Shown one piece after another: positions 1 to 7,936 of a stretch of DNA of 37,269 nt (positions are counted from its first letter, which is position 1; every line of letters begins with the position of its first letter). This DNA is from Coxiellaceae bacterium. Lineage in GTDB: Bacteria > Pseudomonadota > Gammaproteobacteria > Coxiellales > Coxiellaceae. Location: the NCBI GenBank assembly GCA_029212925.1, contig JARGOB010000025.1:1-37269 (forward strand), written 5' to 3'. Below the pieces are notes generated by a model. The model made no database searches. It was not told the DNA's origin and saw nothing but the letters and a program-made list of their open reading frames with translations. A program made the translations under genes and the position numbers.

Positions 1-2
1 CA

Positions 3-608
<606 letters not shown>

Positions 609-634
609 TTGATCTACTTCCAGCTCGTTATAGT

Positions 635-1123
635 TTACTTGGTCGGCTTTTTGGTGTCTCTTATATTCAAGCCACACAGTGCTAATATTTCAAGCACAAT
701 AAATACCGGTGCGATAAATATTTGAAATGCGCCGGCTAAGAAGGCTGGTTTGTTCTTTTCAATGCCGTGACCAATAAATTGCACAATCCAACCACCAACG
801 AATAGCACAAAAAATACAATAACGCTGGCTTCAGTCGGTTCTGGGCCTGTCCACCATACGGTGAGTAACGTGATTGGAATAAAAATGATAGTCATAATGC
901 CTGCAACTTTTACATCTAACATGTAGTAATAAATCAGTGTGCAAACCACGAAGAACCAAGACAAGGCAATGGTATAGCGGTCGAAAAAGTCGATACGGAT
1001 CCAGGTAAATAAAACGATTAAACCTAAGATGATGGCTGGTATGCCTATCAAGTGAGTGATCTTTGTCCATTGCTTGGTGTGGTGTGCGCCATAGGCGGCT
1101 AATTGGTCATCTAGCGATTTCAT
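635..1123 (-). CDS. DUF962 / Mpo1-like integral membrane protein
   Basis: This 162-residue protein matches the DUF962 (YGL010w/Mpo1-like) family. Yeast Mpo1 is an iron-dependent dioxygenase of 2-hydroxy fatty acids; bacterial members are mostly unstudied. The family signs are an N-terminal YGAHH (residues 11-15), a second His in THLIGIPAI, and a later QFIGHGIEKNKPAF block. These conserved His residues are the likely metal ligands. Four to five hydrophobic segments (about 23-45, 48-67, 71-90, 100-120, 130-152) place it in the inner membrane. A clear AAGGAG lies 7 bases before the ATG. It is transcribed away from the lipoprotein gene and converges on the preceding gene, leaving only 26 bases between stops. 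Confidence 0.85.
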   Translation of the reverse strand: MKSLDDQLAAYGAHHTKQWTKITHLIGIPAIILGLIVLFTWIRIDFFDRYTIALSWFFVVCTLIYYYMLDVKVAGIMTIIFIPITLLTVWWTGPEPTEASVIVFFVLFVGGWIVQFIGHGIEKNKPAFLAGAFQIFIAPVFIVLEILALCGLNIRDTKKPTK

Positions 1124-1161
1124 GCACAGCTCCTTGTGATAGGCTAAATTGAACTGAAGTC

Positions 1162-1170
1162 AGTATAACA
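1162..1170 (-). promoter_or_regulatory. Extended -10 promoter for the DUF962 gene
   Basis: Read on the minus strand this is TGTTATACT, a TGn extended -10 followed by TATACT, about 40 bases before the start codon. The base run at the -35 position (TCCAAA) is poor, as is usual for extended -10 promoters. Confidence 0.4.
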
Positions 1171-1224
1171 CCCAACGCCTGTGTTTTGGAACTGACGTTG
1201 GTTGTTGAGCAAGATCGTGCCAGC

Positions 1225-1253
1225 TTCACAAACTCAATAAACCGGGGTAGAAT
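1225..1253 (+). promoter_or_regulatory. Sigma-70 promoter for the lipoprotein gene
   Basis: TTCACA at 1225-1230 and TAGAAT at 1248-1253 are separated by exactly 17 bases and lie just upstream of the lipoprotein gene at 1295. Only one base of the -35 and one of the -10 differ from consensus. Confidence 0.6.
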
Positions 1254-1294
1254 AAAATGGCAATTCTACAAATGGACTTTAAGCAGGTGTTTTC

Positions 1295-1774
1295 ATGGGA
1301 AAAATTATTCAAGTTTTGGCGTGTTCAGCTTTAATTGCAACCTTAGTGGGTTGTCAAAAAACTGATCATCATGGGTATCCGTACGGTGATACAACGCAAC
1401 AAGGTGACGTAGTGGGTGGTGTTGTTACTTCCAGCGGTACCGCTCATTATCGCGGTGGTCCGGATAAATCAACCATCACGGGTGGTACATTACTAAAAGG
1501 TGTGTTAAACAGTGACGTGGGTAAGGCAATGGATCGCCAAGACCAGATGAATATGCAGCAGGCGGTGATTAATACACCGTTAGATCAAGAAGCGCAGTGG
1601 GGTAATAAGCGACGCCATGCTAAATATTCTGTGACGCCTTTGCGTGATTATAACAATGCCAGTGGTCAACAATGTCGTGAATATGAGGCGACTGTTGATA
1701 AAGATGGCAAAAAAGAACGCGCTTATGGTAAAGCTTGTCGTGATGCGCACGGTAAGTGGAACATAAAAAATTAA
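1295..1774 (+). CDS. Outer-membrane lipoprotein, 17-kDa surface antigen-like
   Basis: The 159-residue product has a type II signal peptide with the lipobox LVGC (Cys20), so it should be acylated and anchored in a membrane. After it come a Gly/Thr/Ser-rich segment, then LLKGVLNSDVGKAMDRQD, a conserved patch of the 17-kDa surface antigen / glycine-zipper lipoprotein families, and a C-terminal part with paired Cys (QQCREYEATV and GKACRD) as in the RT0821/Lpp0805-type surface proteins. The role in such families is poorly known; a structural or immunogenic envelope role is usual. It has its own promoter and a strong terminator follows, so it is probably transcribed alone. Confidence 0.8.
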   Translation: MGKIIQVLACSALIATLVGCQKTDHHGYPYGDTTQQGDVVGGVVTSSGTAHYRGGPDKSTITGGTLLKGVLNSDVGKAMDRQDQMNMQQAVINTPLDQEAQWGNKRRHAKYSVTPLRDYNNASGQQCREYEATVDKDGKKERAYGKACRDAHGKWNIKN

Positions 1775-1776
1775 AC

Positions 1777-1829
1777 GTTAGTGGCTTCTGTCACTAACAG
1801 CAAAAATGAGCATACCAGTGCTCATTTTT
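1777..1829 (+). terminator. Double hairpin terminator after the lipoprotein gene
   Basis: A first stem pairs GTTAGTG (1777-1783) with CACTAAC (1792-1798). A second, better stem pairs AAAAATGAGC (1802-1811) with GCTCATTTTT (1820-1829). The A-run before and T-run after the second stem make it a rho-independent terminator able to work in both directions. It ends 23 bases before hemB, so hemB transcription must start by read-through or from a promoter inside or upstream of it; I do not see a clear one. Confidence 0.8.
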
Positions 1830-1851
1830 GTATTTTGCAGGAGTACAACTG

Positions 1852-2889
1852 ATGACTATTGAGCTCGATGAATCCATTGCGTTGAATGAAGCGCGTTTTC
1901 CGCAGGTGCGTTTGCGCCGCTTGCGTGCAACTGAAGCCATGCGTCAATTGGTGCGTGAAACGCATTTGTCGGTTAAAGACATGGTAATGCCTTTATTTAT
2001 TAAAGAAGGCAACGAGCTTAAAATTCCGATTGATTCCATGCCAGGGCAATATCAATTTAGTGTGGATCAACTTGATCATGAAATTGAACAGATCGTGGCA
2101 TTGGGCATTCCAGCCGTATTGCTGTTTGGTATCCCGGCACATAAAGATGCTAACGGTTCTGATGCACTGAGTGATCAAGGCATTATCGCGCGTGCTATTG
2201 CGCATATTAAATCGATTGCGCCACAATTATTAGTCATCAGTGATGTGTGTATGTGTGAATATACCGATCATGGTCATTGCGGTGTGATACATGAAAACGC
2301 ACACGGCTATGATGATGTGCATAACGATCAAACCCTAGATTTATTGGCGCAACAAGCGGTGGTGCATGCGCAGTCTGGCGCTGATATTGTTGCACCCAGT
2401 GGCATGATGGATGGAGCGATTCAAGCGATGCGCGCGGCATTAGATGCAGCCGGTTTTCAGCATGTGACGATACTAAGTTATGCGGTTAAATATGCGTCGA
2501 GTTTTTATGGGCCATTCCGCGAGGCGGCTGAGGGTGCTCCGCAATTTGGCGATCGACGCAGTTATCAAATGGATCCAGCGAATGGTCGTGAAGCATTGCG
2601 CGAAGCCGCGCAAGACGTGGCTGAAGGCGCCGATATGTTAATGGTTAAGCCGGCATTAATTTATCTGGATGTGATTTGCCGAGTTAAGCAGCAACACCCC
2701 AACATTCCCTTGGCGGCTTATTGTGTCAGTGGTGAATACGCCATGATTAAAGCGGCTGCCGAACGTGGCTGGTTGGATGAAACCCAAGCGATGCTGGAAT
2801 CATTAACGTCGATTAAACGCGCCGGTGCTGATTTTATCATTAATTATTTTGCGAAAGATTTTGCTAAGTGGGCGCAGGTGAAAGAATGA
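1852..2889 (+). CDS. hemB: Delta-aminolevulinic acid dehydratase (porphobilinogen synthase)
   Basis: HemB condenses two 5-aminolevulinate molecules to porphobilinogen, the second common step of heme synthesis, in the cytoplasm. The 345-residue protein has both Schiff-base lysines: Lys213 in SYAVKYAS and Lys266 in MVKPALIYLD. The metal site is the Cys type (Cys133, Cys135 and Cys143 in DVCMCEYTDHGHCG), so the enzyme should use zinc in the active site rather than magnesium. The ATG at 1852 is chosen because a CAGGAG lies 8 bases upstream; an in-frame TTG at 1828 would sit in the terminator stem. The stop overlaps the next start by four bases, so the following toxin gene is translationally coupled to it. 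Confidence 0.95.
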   Translation: MTIELDESIALNEARFPQVRLRRLRATEAMRQLVRETHLSVKDMVMPLFIKEGNELKIPIDSMPGQYQFSVDQLDHEIEQIVALGIPAVLLFGIPAHKDANGSDALSDQGIIARAIAHIKSIAPQLLVISDVCMCEYTDHGHCGVIHENAHGYDDVHNDQTLDLLAQQAVVHAQSGADIVAPSGMMDGAIQAMRAALDAAGFQHVTILSYAVKYASSFYGPFREAAEGAPQFGDRRSYQMDPANGREALREAAQDVAEGADMLMVKPALIYLDVICRVKQQHPNIPLAAYCVSGEYAMIKAAAERGWLDETQAMLESLTSIKRAGADFIINYFAKDFAKWAQVKE

Positions 2890-3287
2890 AGTTAGATATA
2901 ACAGCTATTACGAAAGCTTCTGCTTCGTTAGAGGAGGCAGTGGCTCGTTCGAAAAAAGAAAAAGATGATGCTATTGTGCGTGATGCTGTTATACAGCGTT
3001 TTGAATATAGCTATGAATTAGCGTGGAAGATGATGCGCCGTCAGCTAGAGGTTGATTCCGAGAATCCTGAACAAATTGATCAAATGTCCTACCGTGAATT
3101 ATTACGTGATGCGGCTGAGAAAGGGTTATTAGCGGAAGTTGATCAGTGGGTGATTTTTCGCCAGCAACGAAACATTTCATCGCATACCTACAATGAAGAT
3201 AAAGCGATTAGCGTATATGGCACCGCGGTGCAGTTTGTTGAAGCATTACAAAAATTAGTGACTGTATTGGAACAAAAAAATAAATGA
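2886..3287 (+). CDS. hepT: HEPN-domain toxin of the HepT / HI0074 family
   Basis: This all-helical 133-residue protein matches the small HEPN proteins once called nucleotidyltransferase substrate-binding proteins. It carries the HEPN RNase motif Rx4HxY as R95-NISS-H100-T-Y102. In HepT toxins of the type VII toxin-antitoxin class, this Arg/His pair cuts RNA and the Tyr is the residue that the partner MntA modifies with AMP. It also has the FEYSYELAWKMMRRQL helix typical of the HI0074 branch. It starts inside the hemB stop (ATGA) and ends inside the mntA start (ATGA). All motif residues are intact, so the toxin is expected to be active unless modified. The toxin function is known for the family, not shown here. 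Confidence 0.85.
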   Translation: MKLDITAITKASASLEEAVARSKKEKDDAIVRDAVIQRFEYSYELAWKMMRRQLEVDSENPEQIDQMSYRELLRDAAEKGLLAEVDQWVIFRQQRNISSHTYNEDKAISVYGTAVQFVEALQKLVTVLEQKNK

Positions 3288-3589
3288 TTAATCTCGAGCA
3301 AGATCAGTTAACACTTTTGAAAAAAATTTTACAGCAATATGTACCACAACATGAAGTCAGACTGTTCGGTTCTCGTATTACTGACCACATTAAGCCATTT
3401 TCAGATATTGATGTAGCTATTATGAATAAAGAGCCACTAGAGACCAAAAATCTTTCATTATTCACTTTTGCACTGTCTGAATCGGATTTGCGTTATAAGG
3501 TTGATGTGGTGGAGTGGTGTGATTTGGATGAAAGCTTCCAGGAGCGTATTTCATCTGCATATGAAGTGTTACAAAAATCTCAGGAATAA
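3284..3589 (+). CDS. mntA: Minimal nucleotidyltransferase antitoxin, MntA type
   Basis: A 101-residue minimal nucleotidyltransferase of the pol-beta fold. The active-site signature is Gly29-Ser30 followed by Asp41-x-Asp43 (GSR...SDIDVAI), the metal-binding pair. In characterised pairs MntA transfers AMP to a tyrosine of HepT and so silences it. The gene overlaps hepT by four bases and ends three bases before radA, so antitoxin, toxin and two housekeeping genes share one message. Its length and lack of extra domains fit the antitoxin rather than a tRNA- or drug-modifying enzyme. Confidence 0.85.
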   Translation: MINLEQDQLTLLKKILQQYVPQHEVRLFGSRITDHIKPFSDIDVAIMNKEPLETKNLSLFTFALSESDLRYKVDVVEWCDLDESFQERISSAYEVLQKSQE

Positions 3590-3592
3590 TTG

Positions 3593-4951
3593 ATGGCCAA
3601 AGTAAAAACTATTTTCAGTTGCCAACATTGCGGTTCGCAATATAATAAATGGCAAGGGCAATGCGTTGAATGCCAGAAGTGGAATACGATTGTTGAAGAA
3701 ACTCCAGCGGTTGAATCCAGTAATCCACGTGAGAGTGGTTATGCAGGCACCGTTTCTGAATTAACGCCGATTGATGCGATTACTTTAGATGAAAAGCAAC
3801 GTTTAGGCACTGGTCAAGCTGAGTTCGATCATGTATTGGGTGGTGGTTTGGTTACCGACTCTGTTGTGTTGATTGGTGGTGATCCGGGTATCGGTAAGTC
3901 AACTTTACTGTTGCAAGTGTTATCGCAAATCGCTAAAAATTTCCCTGTGTTGTATGTCACCGGCGAGGAGTCACTGCAACAAGTAGCGATGCGTTCGAAG
4001 CGATTGAGTTTAAGTGAAGCCGGCGTAACGTTATTGGCCGAGACGCAAGTCGAACGTATTATGCAGTTAATGCAAAAGCATAAACCGCAAGTGGTGGTGA
4101 TTGATTCAATTCAAACGGTGTTTACGGGTCGTGTGCAATCGGCACCGGGCAGTGTGAGTCAAGTGCGCGAATCGGCGGCGAGCTTGGTGTGTTACGCCAA
4201 ACAAACTGGTACGGCATTAATGTTGGCAGGTCATGTGACCAAAGAAGGTGCGTTGGCGGGGCCTCGTGTCTTAGAGCATATGGTTGATACGGTTTTATAT
4301 TTTGAAGGTCAAAGTGATAGTCGTTACCGTGTAATTCGCGCCGTAAAGAATCGTTTTGGCGCGGTCAATGAGTTAGGTGTGTTTGCCATGACGGATCGTG
4401 GCTTGCGTGAAGTGAGTAACCCGTCGGCGATTTTCTTATCGCAATACGAATCAAAAGTTCCTGGTTCCGCTGTGATGGTAACCTGGGAAGGTACGCGGCC
4501 TTTGTTGGTTGAGGTGCAAGCATTAGTGGATGAAAGTCATCTTGGAAATCCACGGCGTGTGACTGTGGGTCTAGATCAAAACCGTTTATCGATGTTATTA
4601 GCGATACTTAATCGTCACGGTGGTATTGTGACTTACGATCAAGATGTGTTTGTGAATGTCGTTGGTGGTTTAAAGGTCACCGAAACAGCTATCGATTTGG
4701 CGGTAATAGTTGCCGTGGTGTCATCGTTACGTAACCAGGTTATTCCAAACGATACCATTATGTTTGGCGAGGTCGGTTTGTCGGGTGAGGTGCGTCCTGT
4801 GCCAAGTGGTCAAGAGCGTTTGCGTGAAGCGGCTAAGCATGGTTTTAAGCGAGCCATTATTGCCAAAGGTAATGCGCCTAAATCTGCTATTGCAGGGTTG
4901 GAAGTGATTGCAGTCGATAAGTTATCGGATGTTCTGGCTGCCTTGTCTTAA
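3593..4951 (+). CDS. radA: DNA repair protein RadA (Sms)
   Basis: RadA is a RecA-like, DnaB-type motor that drives branch migration during recombination and repair. The 452-residue protein shows all parts in order: a C4 zinc finger (Cys10, Cys13, Cys24, Cys27), a Walker A GGDPGIGKST at 95-104, the RadA-specific KNRFG motif in the middle, and a C-terminal Lon-protease-like domain (VNVVGGLKVTETAIDLAV) without a protease active site. ATG at 3593 gives the standard N-terminus; the TTG just before it overlaps the region after the mntA stop. It is the last gene of the hemB-hepT-mntA-radA unit and is followed by palindromic repeats. Confidence 0.95.
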   Translation: MAKVKTIFSCQHCGSQYNKWQGQCVECQKWNTIVEETPAVESSNPRESGYAGTVSELTPIDAITLDEKQRLGTGQAEFDHVLGGGLVTDSVVLIGGDPGIGKSTLLLQVLSQIAKNFPVLYVTGEESLQQVAMRSKRLSLSEAGVTLLAETQVERIMQLMQKHKPQVVVIDSIQTVFTGRVQSAPGSVSQVRESAASLVCYAKQTGTALMLAGHVTKEGALAGPRVLEHMVDTVLYFEGQSDSRYRVIRAVKNRFGAVNELGVFAMTDRGLREVSNPSAIFLSQYESKVPGSAVMVTWEGTRPLLVEVQALVDESHLGNPRRVTVGLDQNRLSMLLAILNRHGGIVTYDQDVFVNVVGGLKVTETAIDLAVIVAVVSSLRNQVIPNDTIMFGEVGLSGEVRPVPSGQERLREAAKHGFKRAIIAKGNAPKSAIAGLEVIAVDKLSDVLAALS

Positions 4952-4959
4952 TTTTTTCT

Positions 4960-4991
4960 GTCATCCCGGACCCCGATCCGGGATCCAGTCA
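4960..4991 (+). repeat. Dispersed palindromic repeat, GTCATCCCGG type
   Basis: Stem ATCCCGGA, loop CCCCGA, stem TCCGGGAT, with GTC before and CCAGTCA after. The same unit recurs at 5175-5206, and versions with other loops occur near 22.8 and 24.8 kb. Eight base pairs of GC-rich stem right after radA could stabilise or terminate its message. Confidence 0.85.
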
Positions 4992-5036
4992 GATAGACAA
5001 ATAATCAACCTATATTTCACAACTGTAAACCTATCT

Positions 5037-5118
5037 GGGATACCTTTCTCACGAACGGATGTCCCTATCCTCGTGTTCCTTTACATCCATGTATCACACG
5101 CCGTTCGAAAGGTATCCC
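5037..5118. repeat. Large imperfect inverted repeat between two dispersed repeats
   Basis: GGGATACCTTT (5037-5047) is the exact complement of AAAGGTATCCC (5108-5118). After a four-base bulge, CGAACGG (5052-5058) pairs with CCGTTCG (5101-5107). A further GGATGT/ACATCC pair (5057-5062, 5083-5088) could form in the loop. The result is an 82-base stem-loop with two palindromic repeats on its flanks. It fills most of the 338-base gap between radA and the next gene. It does not match an RNA family I know. It could be a non-autonomous repeat element or a structured RNA. Confidence 0.7.
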
Positions 5119-5154
5119 TGCTAGCTTTACGAGCAGCATAGTCGGGTTGTAGTT

Positions 5155-5206
5155 GTCATCCCGGCTCCGAGTTTGTCATCCCGGACCCCGATCCGGGATC
5201 CAGTCA
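5155..5206 (+). repeat. One partial and one complete GTCATCCCGG palindromic repeat
   Basis: A broken copy (GTCATCCCGGCTCCGAG) starts at 5155 and a complete copy, identical to the one at 4960, covers 5175-5206. The rest of the gap to 5290 is AT-rich and contains a possible weak promoter (TTGCAT at 5239, TATTAA at 5264, spacing 19). Confidence 0.85.
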
Positions 5207-5289
5207 AATAACTTATTTCATTATGTTTTTTCTTCATTTTGCATTAAGGCTGCTGTGTTACTGTATTAACCAGAATAATACAACGACTT

Positions 5290-6579
5290 ATGGTATGTAT
5301 GAGAAGACGAATAGAAGTAAATATCAAAAACTTTGATGATGCACTGTTACTGCGTGATAGCAATCGACGGAGACGTCGATCATTGCCGGCAGGTGCAATA
5401 GAAGAAGTGACCAAAGGCGATATGCATGGCAATGCTATGTTGCTGATTTTTACCTTAATTGCTGAAGATGTATTGAATGTTTCAAAAGAGCAATTTGATG
5501 CGTTATGGCGTATTTATGATAAGCCCGTTGCTGATTTAAGTTTTGAAGATTTAGTGCAGTTTATTACGATCTTAAATGATATGACAGCCAATGAAGATCG
5601 TTGCAGTTTGAGTTTTATTGGCGATATGTTGGCGGACAGAGGTGCTAACGATTGGTTTACTCTAAAAGTAATTGAAGCTTTGGATGCCAAAGAAGTGCCG
5701 TTTGATATCGTATTTTCGAATCATGATGCCGGTTTTGTTCAGTGCATGAATGGGCGTGAAGTAACGCACAGTCCGAAAACGTCTTTAGAAGCGCTTGAAG
5801 CATTGTTGGCAAATCGAGAAAGTGGCGCAACCGTAAAAGATGTAAAAAATATTTATAATAAAGCCTATTTAAAGCATTTGAAATTGGTTAGCTATCGTTT
5901 AGATGAAACGCAAACCCCATCACTTGTTTTACGTACACATGCTCCGGTTGGTTTGGATACAATTAAAGGTGTAGCGGTAGAGTTAGGTGTTGCTTATGAT
6001 GAGTCTACCCCGCAAGCTTTAGCTGAAAGCATTGACCGCATGAATCTCAATTTTAGCGAAAGATTAAAAGCAGCTGATCCAGCTATTTTAGATTTGCTAG
6101 AGCAGCCTGCAGCGGGTGCAGCAGCTTCGCATTTATTTACTTTAATATGGAATCGAGCGGGGCCAACAGCTGAGCCAAAGCAACGCTTAGCGCCGTTAAG
6201 GCTAGATTCGGAAAGTGGTTATGCTATTGCTTTTGTGCATGGCCATGACGGCGAATACATGCCATCTGAAGTCAATAGGATCAATACAGACGGTGAGTTG
6301 GGCGCTGGTCCGGAGCTTGAAACCGGTAATTATGTTGTTCACAGGACAAATAGGATTGATCCAGCCTTGGCAGCACAAGCAAGAGCAGCTGAGTCTAAAA
6401 TGGCGGAAGTGCCTCAAGCAGGGCCTGCTTTGCCTTCTGCCACGCCAGCTGTTCGACCAGTACCAGACACTTCTTGCTGCCTAGGTTTTAGGATGTGGCG
6501 GCGGCGGCGACAAGCGCGAAAACAAGAGGAGCAAAAGCCAACACGCAGTCAGGTAGCCCCGGCTGAAAATAAACGTTAA
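5290..6579 (+). CDS. Wip-like PPP-fold phosphatase, first paralogue
   Basis: The 429-residue protein has the metal-binding motifs of PPP-family phosphatases in order: GDMHGN (43-48), GDMLADRG (111-118), SNHD (143-146), THAPVG (216-221) and HGHDG (317-321). The middle one has an extra Ala compared with the usual GDxVDRG. This set, with the helical insert between the first two motifs, recalls the Legionella type IV effectors WipA/WipB; I base that on memory of the motifs. After about residue 350 comes an Ala/Pro-rich, disordered tail with Cys-Cys and an RRRR cluster, and the protein ends in a polar segment rich in Glu, Gln and Lys. An Arg5 run also occurs at 26-30. No signal peptide is present. 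It is paralogous to the gene at 7937. The start is uncertain: no strong ribosome site precedes ATG 5290 or ATG 5299. Secretion into a host is inference. Confidence 0.65.
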   Translation: MVCMRRRIEVNIKNFDDALLLRDSNRRRRRSLPAGAIEEVTKGDMHGNAMLLIFTLIAEDVLNVSKEQFDALWRIYDKPVADLSFEDLVQFITILNDMTANEDRCSLSFIGDMLADRGANDWFTLKVIEALDAKEVPFDIVFSNHDAGFVQCMNGREVTHSPKTSLEALEALLANRESGATVKDVKNIYNKAYLKHLKLVSYRLDETQTPSLVLRTHAPVGLDTIKGVAVELGVAYDESTPQALAESIDRMNLNFSERLKAADPAILDLLEQPAAGAAASHLFTLIWNRAGPTAEPKQRLAPLRLDSESGYAIAFVHGHDGEYMPSEVNRINTDGELGAGPELETGNYVVHRTNRIDPALAAQARAAESKMAEVPQAGPALPSATPAVRPVPDTSCCLGFRMWRRRRQARKQEEQKPTRSQVAPAENKR

Positions 6580-6626
6580 CCCCCTTTACACTATTTTTCA
6601 CATAATCAATTGGTTAGTTTGTTATT

Positions 6627-6655
6627 TTGACAGTACGCACTTTGCGTAGTACACT
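6627..6655 (+). promoter_or_regulatory. Sigma-70 promoter for the AAA+ ATPase gene
   Basis: A perfect TTGACA (6627-6632) lies 17 bases before TACACT (6650-6655). The -10 lies inside a 14-bp tandem repeat, so a second TACACT occurs 14 bases further on, at 6664-6669. Confidence 0.5.
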
Positions 6656-6676
6656 TTGCGTAGTACACTTTGCGTA
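6633..6676 (+). repeat. Three tandem GTACACTTTGCGTA units in the promoter
   Basis: A 16-base first unit (GTACGCACTTTGCGTA, 6633-6648) is followed by two identical 14-base units (6649-6662 and 6663-6676). The array spans the -10 element and the probable transcription start. Copy number would change promoter geometry downstream of the -35. Confidence 0.85.
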
Positions 6677-6704
6677 TTATAGTTTGTGTATCAATGAGGT
6701 CATC

Positions 6705-7823
6705 ATGAAAAATTACTTTCCAACTATATTAGCGACAGGAACTGCTTTTTGTAATCGCACGGCAGAGCTAAAGCACCTATTACATAACATTGAAATGCGA
6801 GCGCCTACGTTATTAGTTTCTCCTCGTCGCTATGGTAAAACCAGTCTTGCGTTAAAAGCCATTATGCAATCAAAACTTCCTTATGCAGATGTTGATTTAT
6901 ATAAGGCGCTCAACGAACGCGAGATAGTTGAGTATATCCTCAATGGCATTGCTCGATTGTTGACACAGCTTGAAAATACGCCAATCAAGCTTATGAAGTT
7001 GGCTGCTTCCTTCTTTAATCAGCTGCAGGTAAAATTTGCCTTTTCCGGTGTCGACATTGCAATAGAGCTTTCGCACAAACAACATAACGCAATAGAATTA
7101 CTATTAAAAGCATTGTATCAATTGGATCAACTGCTGCTAAAAAGCAAACGGACAAAAAAAGCGATACTGCTACTCGATGAATTTCAAATTATTAGTGAAG
7201 TCACCAAAAACAACGCTCTTGAAGCGGCACTACGAGAAGCGATGCAAAAATCCCAAGCATTAATGTATATTTTCGCAGGCAGCAGTCGCCATTTGATTGA
7301 GCTCATGTTCCATGACGACAGTCGCCCGTTCTTTAACTCCTGTGATCAAATTACTTTACATAGGATCTCGGTTGAGCATTATATAAAGCAAATTAACAAA
7401 GCAGCTAAAGCGCGTTGGCAGCAAAATTGTGATACTGATGCTATTGAAATGATATTTGCTAAAACTGAGCGTCATCCCTATTACGTTAATAAGCTGTGTG
7501 CTATTTTAATGCGATTGGATAAACCGCCTACGGCTTCAGTGGTTGAATTGCAATGGAATCAATACCGCGATGAAAACATTTCTCGTGTTCAGCAAGAGGT
7601 CTCTTTGCTTAAGCTTAATCAGCGTAGATTGCTAATCAACTTAGCGAGTGATGGTTATGTCCGTAACCCCTTCAGTAACGCCTATTCAAATCAGTGTGAT
7701 ATTGCTCCAACCAGTATTCATCGTGCCATGGAATTTTTATTAGAGCGTGATTATGTCTTTTGTGATGATGATAATAATTACCGCGTGCTTGATCCACTGA
7801 TTAAAGATGTATTAATGCTTTAA
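6705..7823 (+). CDS. AAA+ / STAND-like ATPase of the archaeal-ATPase family
   Basis: A 372-residue ATPase with Walker A SPRRYGKTS (39-47) and Walker B ILLLDE (154-159), followed by a helical lid region and a C-terminal part that looks like a winged helix. This layout fits the 'predicted ATPase (AAA+ superfamily)' proteins of the Arch_ATPase group, whose functions are mostly unknown. ATG 6705 is preferred over upstream starts because GAGG lies five bases before it and the extra residues upstream are translated promoter repeat. The gene sits alone between two paralogous phosphatase genes, with its own promoter, and seems somewhat more AT-rich than its neighbours. It may be a later insertion between duplicated genes. 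Confidence 0.75.
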   Translation: MKNYFPTILATGTAFCNRTAELKHLLHNIEMRAPTLLVSPRRYGKTSLALKAIMQSKLPYADVDLYKALNEREIVEYILNGIARLLTQLENTPIKLMKLAASFFNQLQVKFAFSGVDIAIELSHKQHNAIELLLKALYQLDQLLLKSKRTKKAILLLDEFQIISEVTKNNALEAALREAMQKSQALMYIFAGSSRHLIELMFHDDSRPFFNSCDQITLHRISVEHYIKQINKAAKARWQQNCDTDAIEMIFAKTERHPYYVNKLCAILMRLDKPPTASVVELQWNQYRDENISRVQQEVSLLKLNQRRLLINLASDGYVRNPFSNAYSNQCDIAPTSIHRAMEFLLERDYVFCDDDNNYRVLDPLIKDVLML

Positions 7824-7936
7824 TCAGTGGTTTCAGGTGATGGGTTATCTTAAATTTTTATCGTAATATCTTAAATATCTGGTAATATATAGCTTGTTAG
7901 TCAATTTACCTAGCATTATGGAATAAGGAGGGTGGT

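Noticed and set aside
4908..5141. Open frame of 77 codons across the end of radA and the repeats
   Set aside because: It starts inside radA and reads through palindromic repeat DNA; no ribosome site and no protein-like composition.
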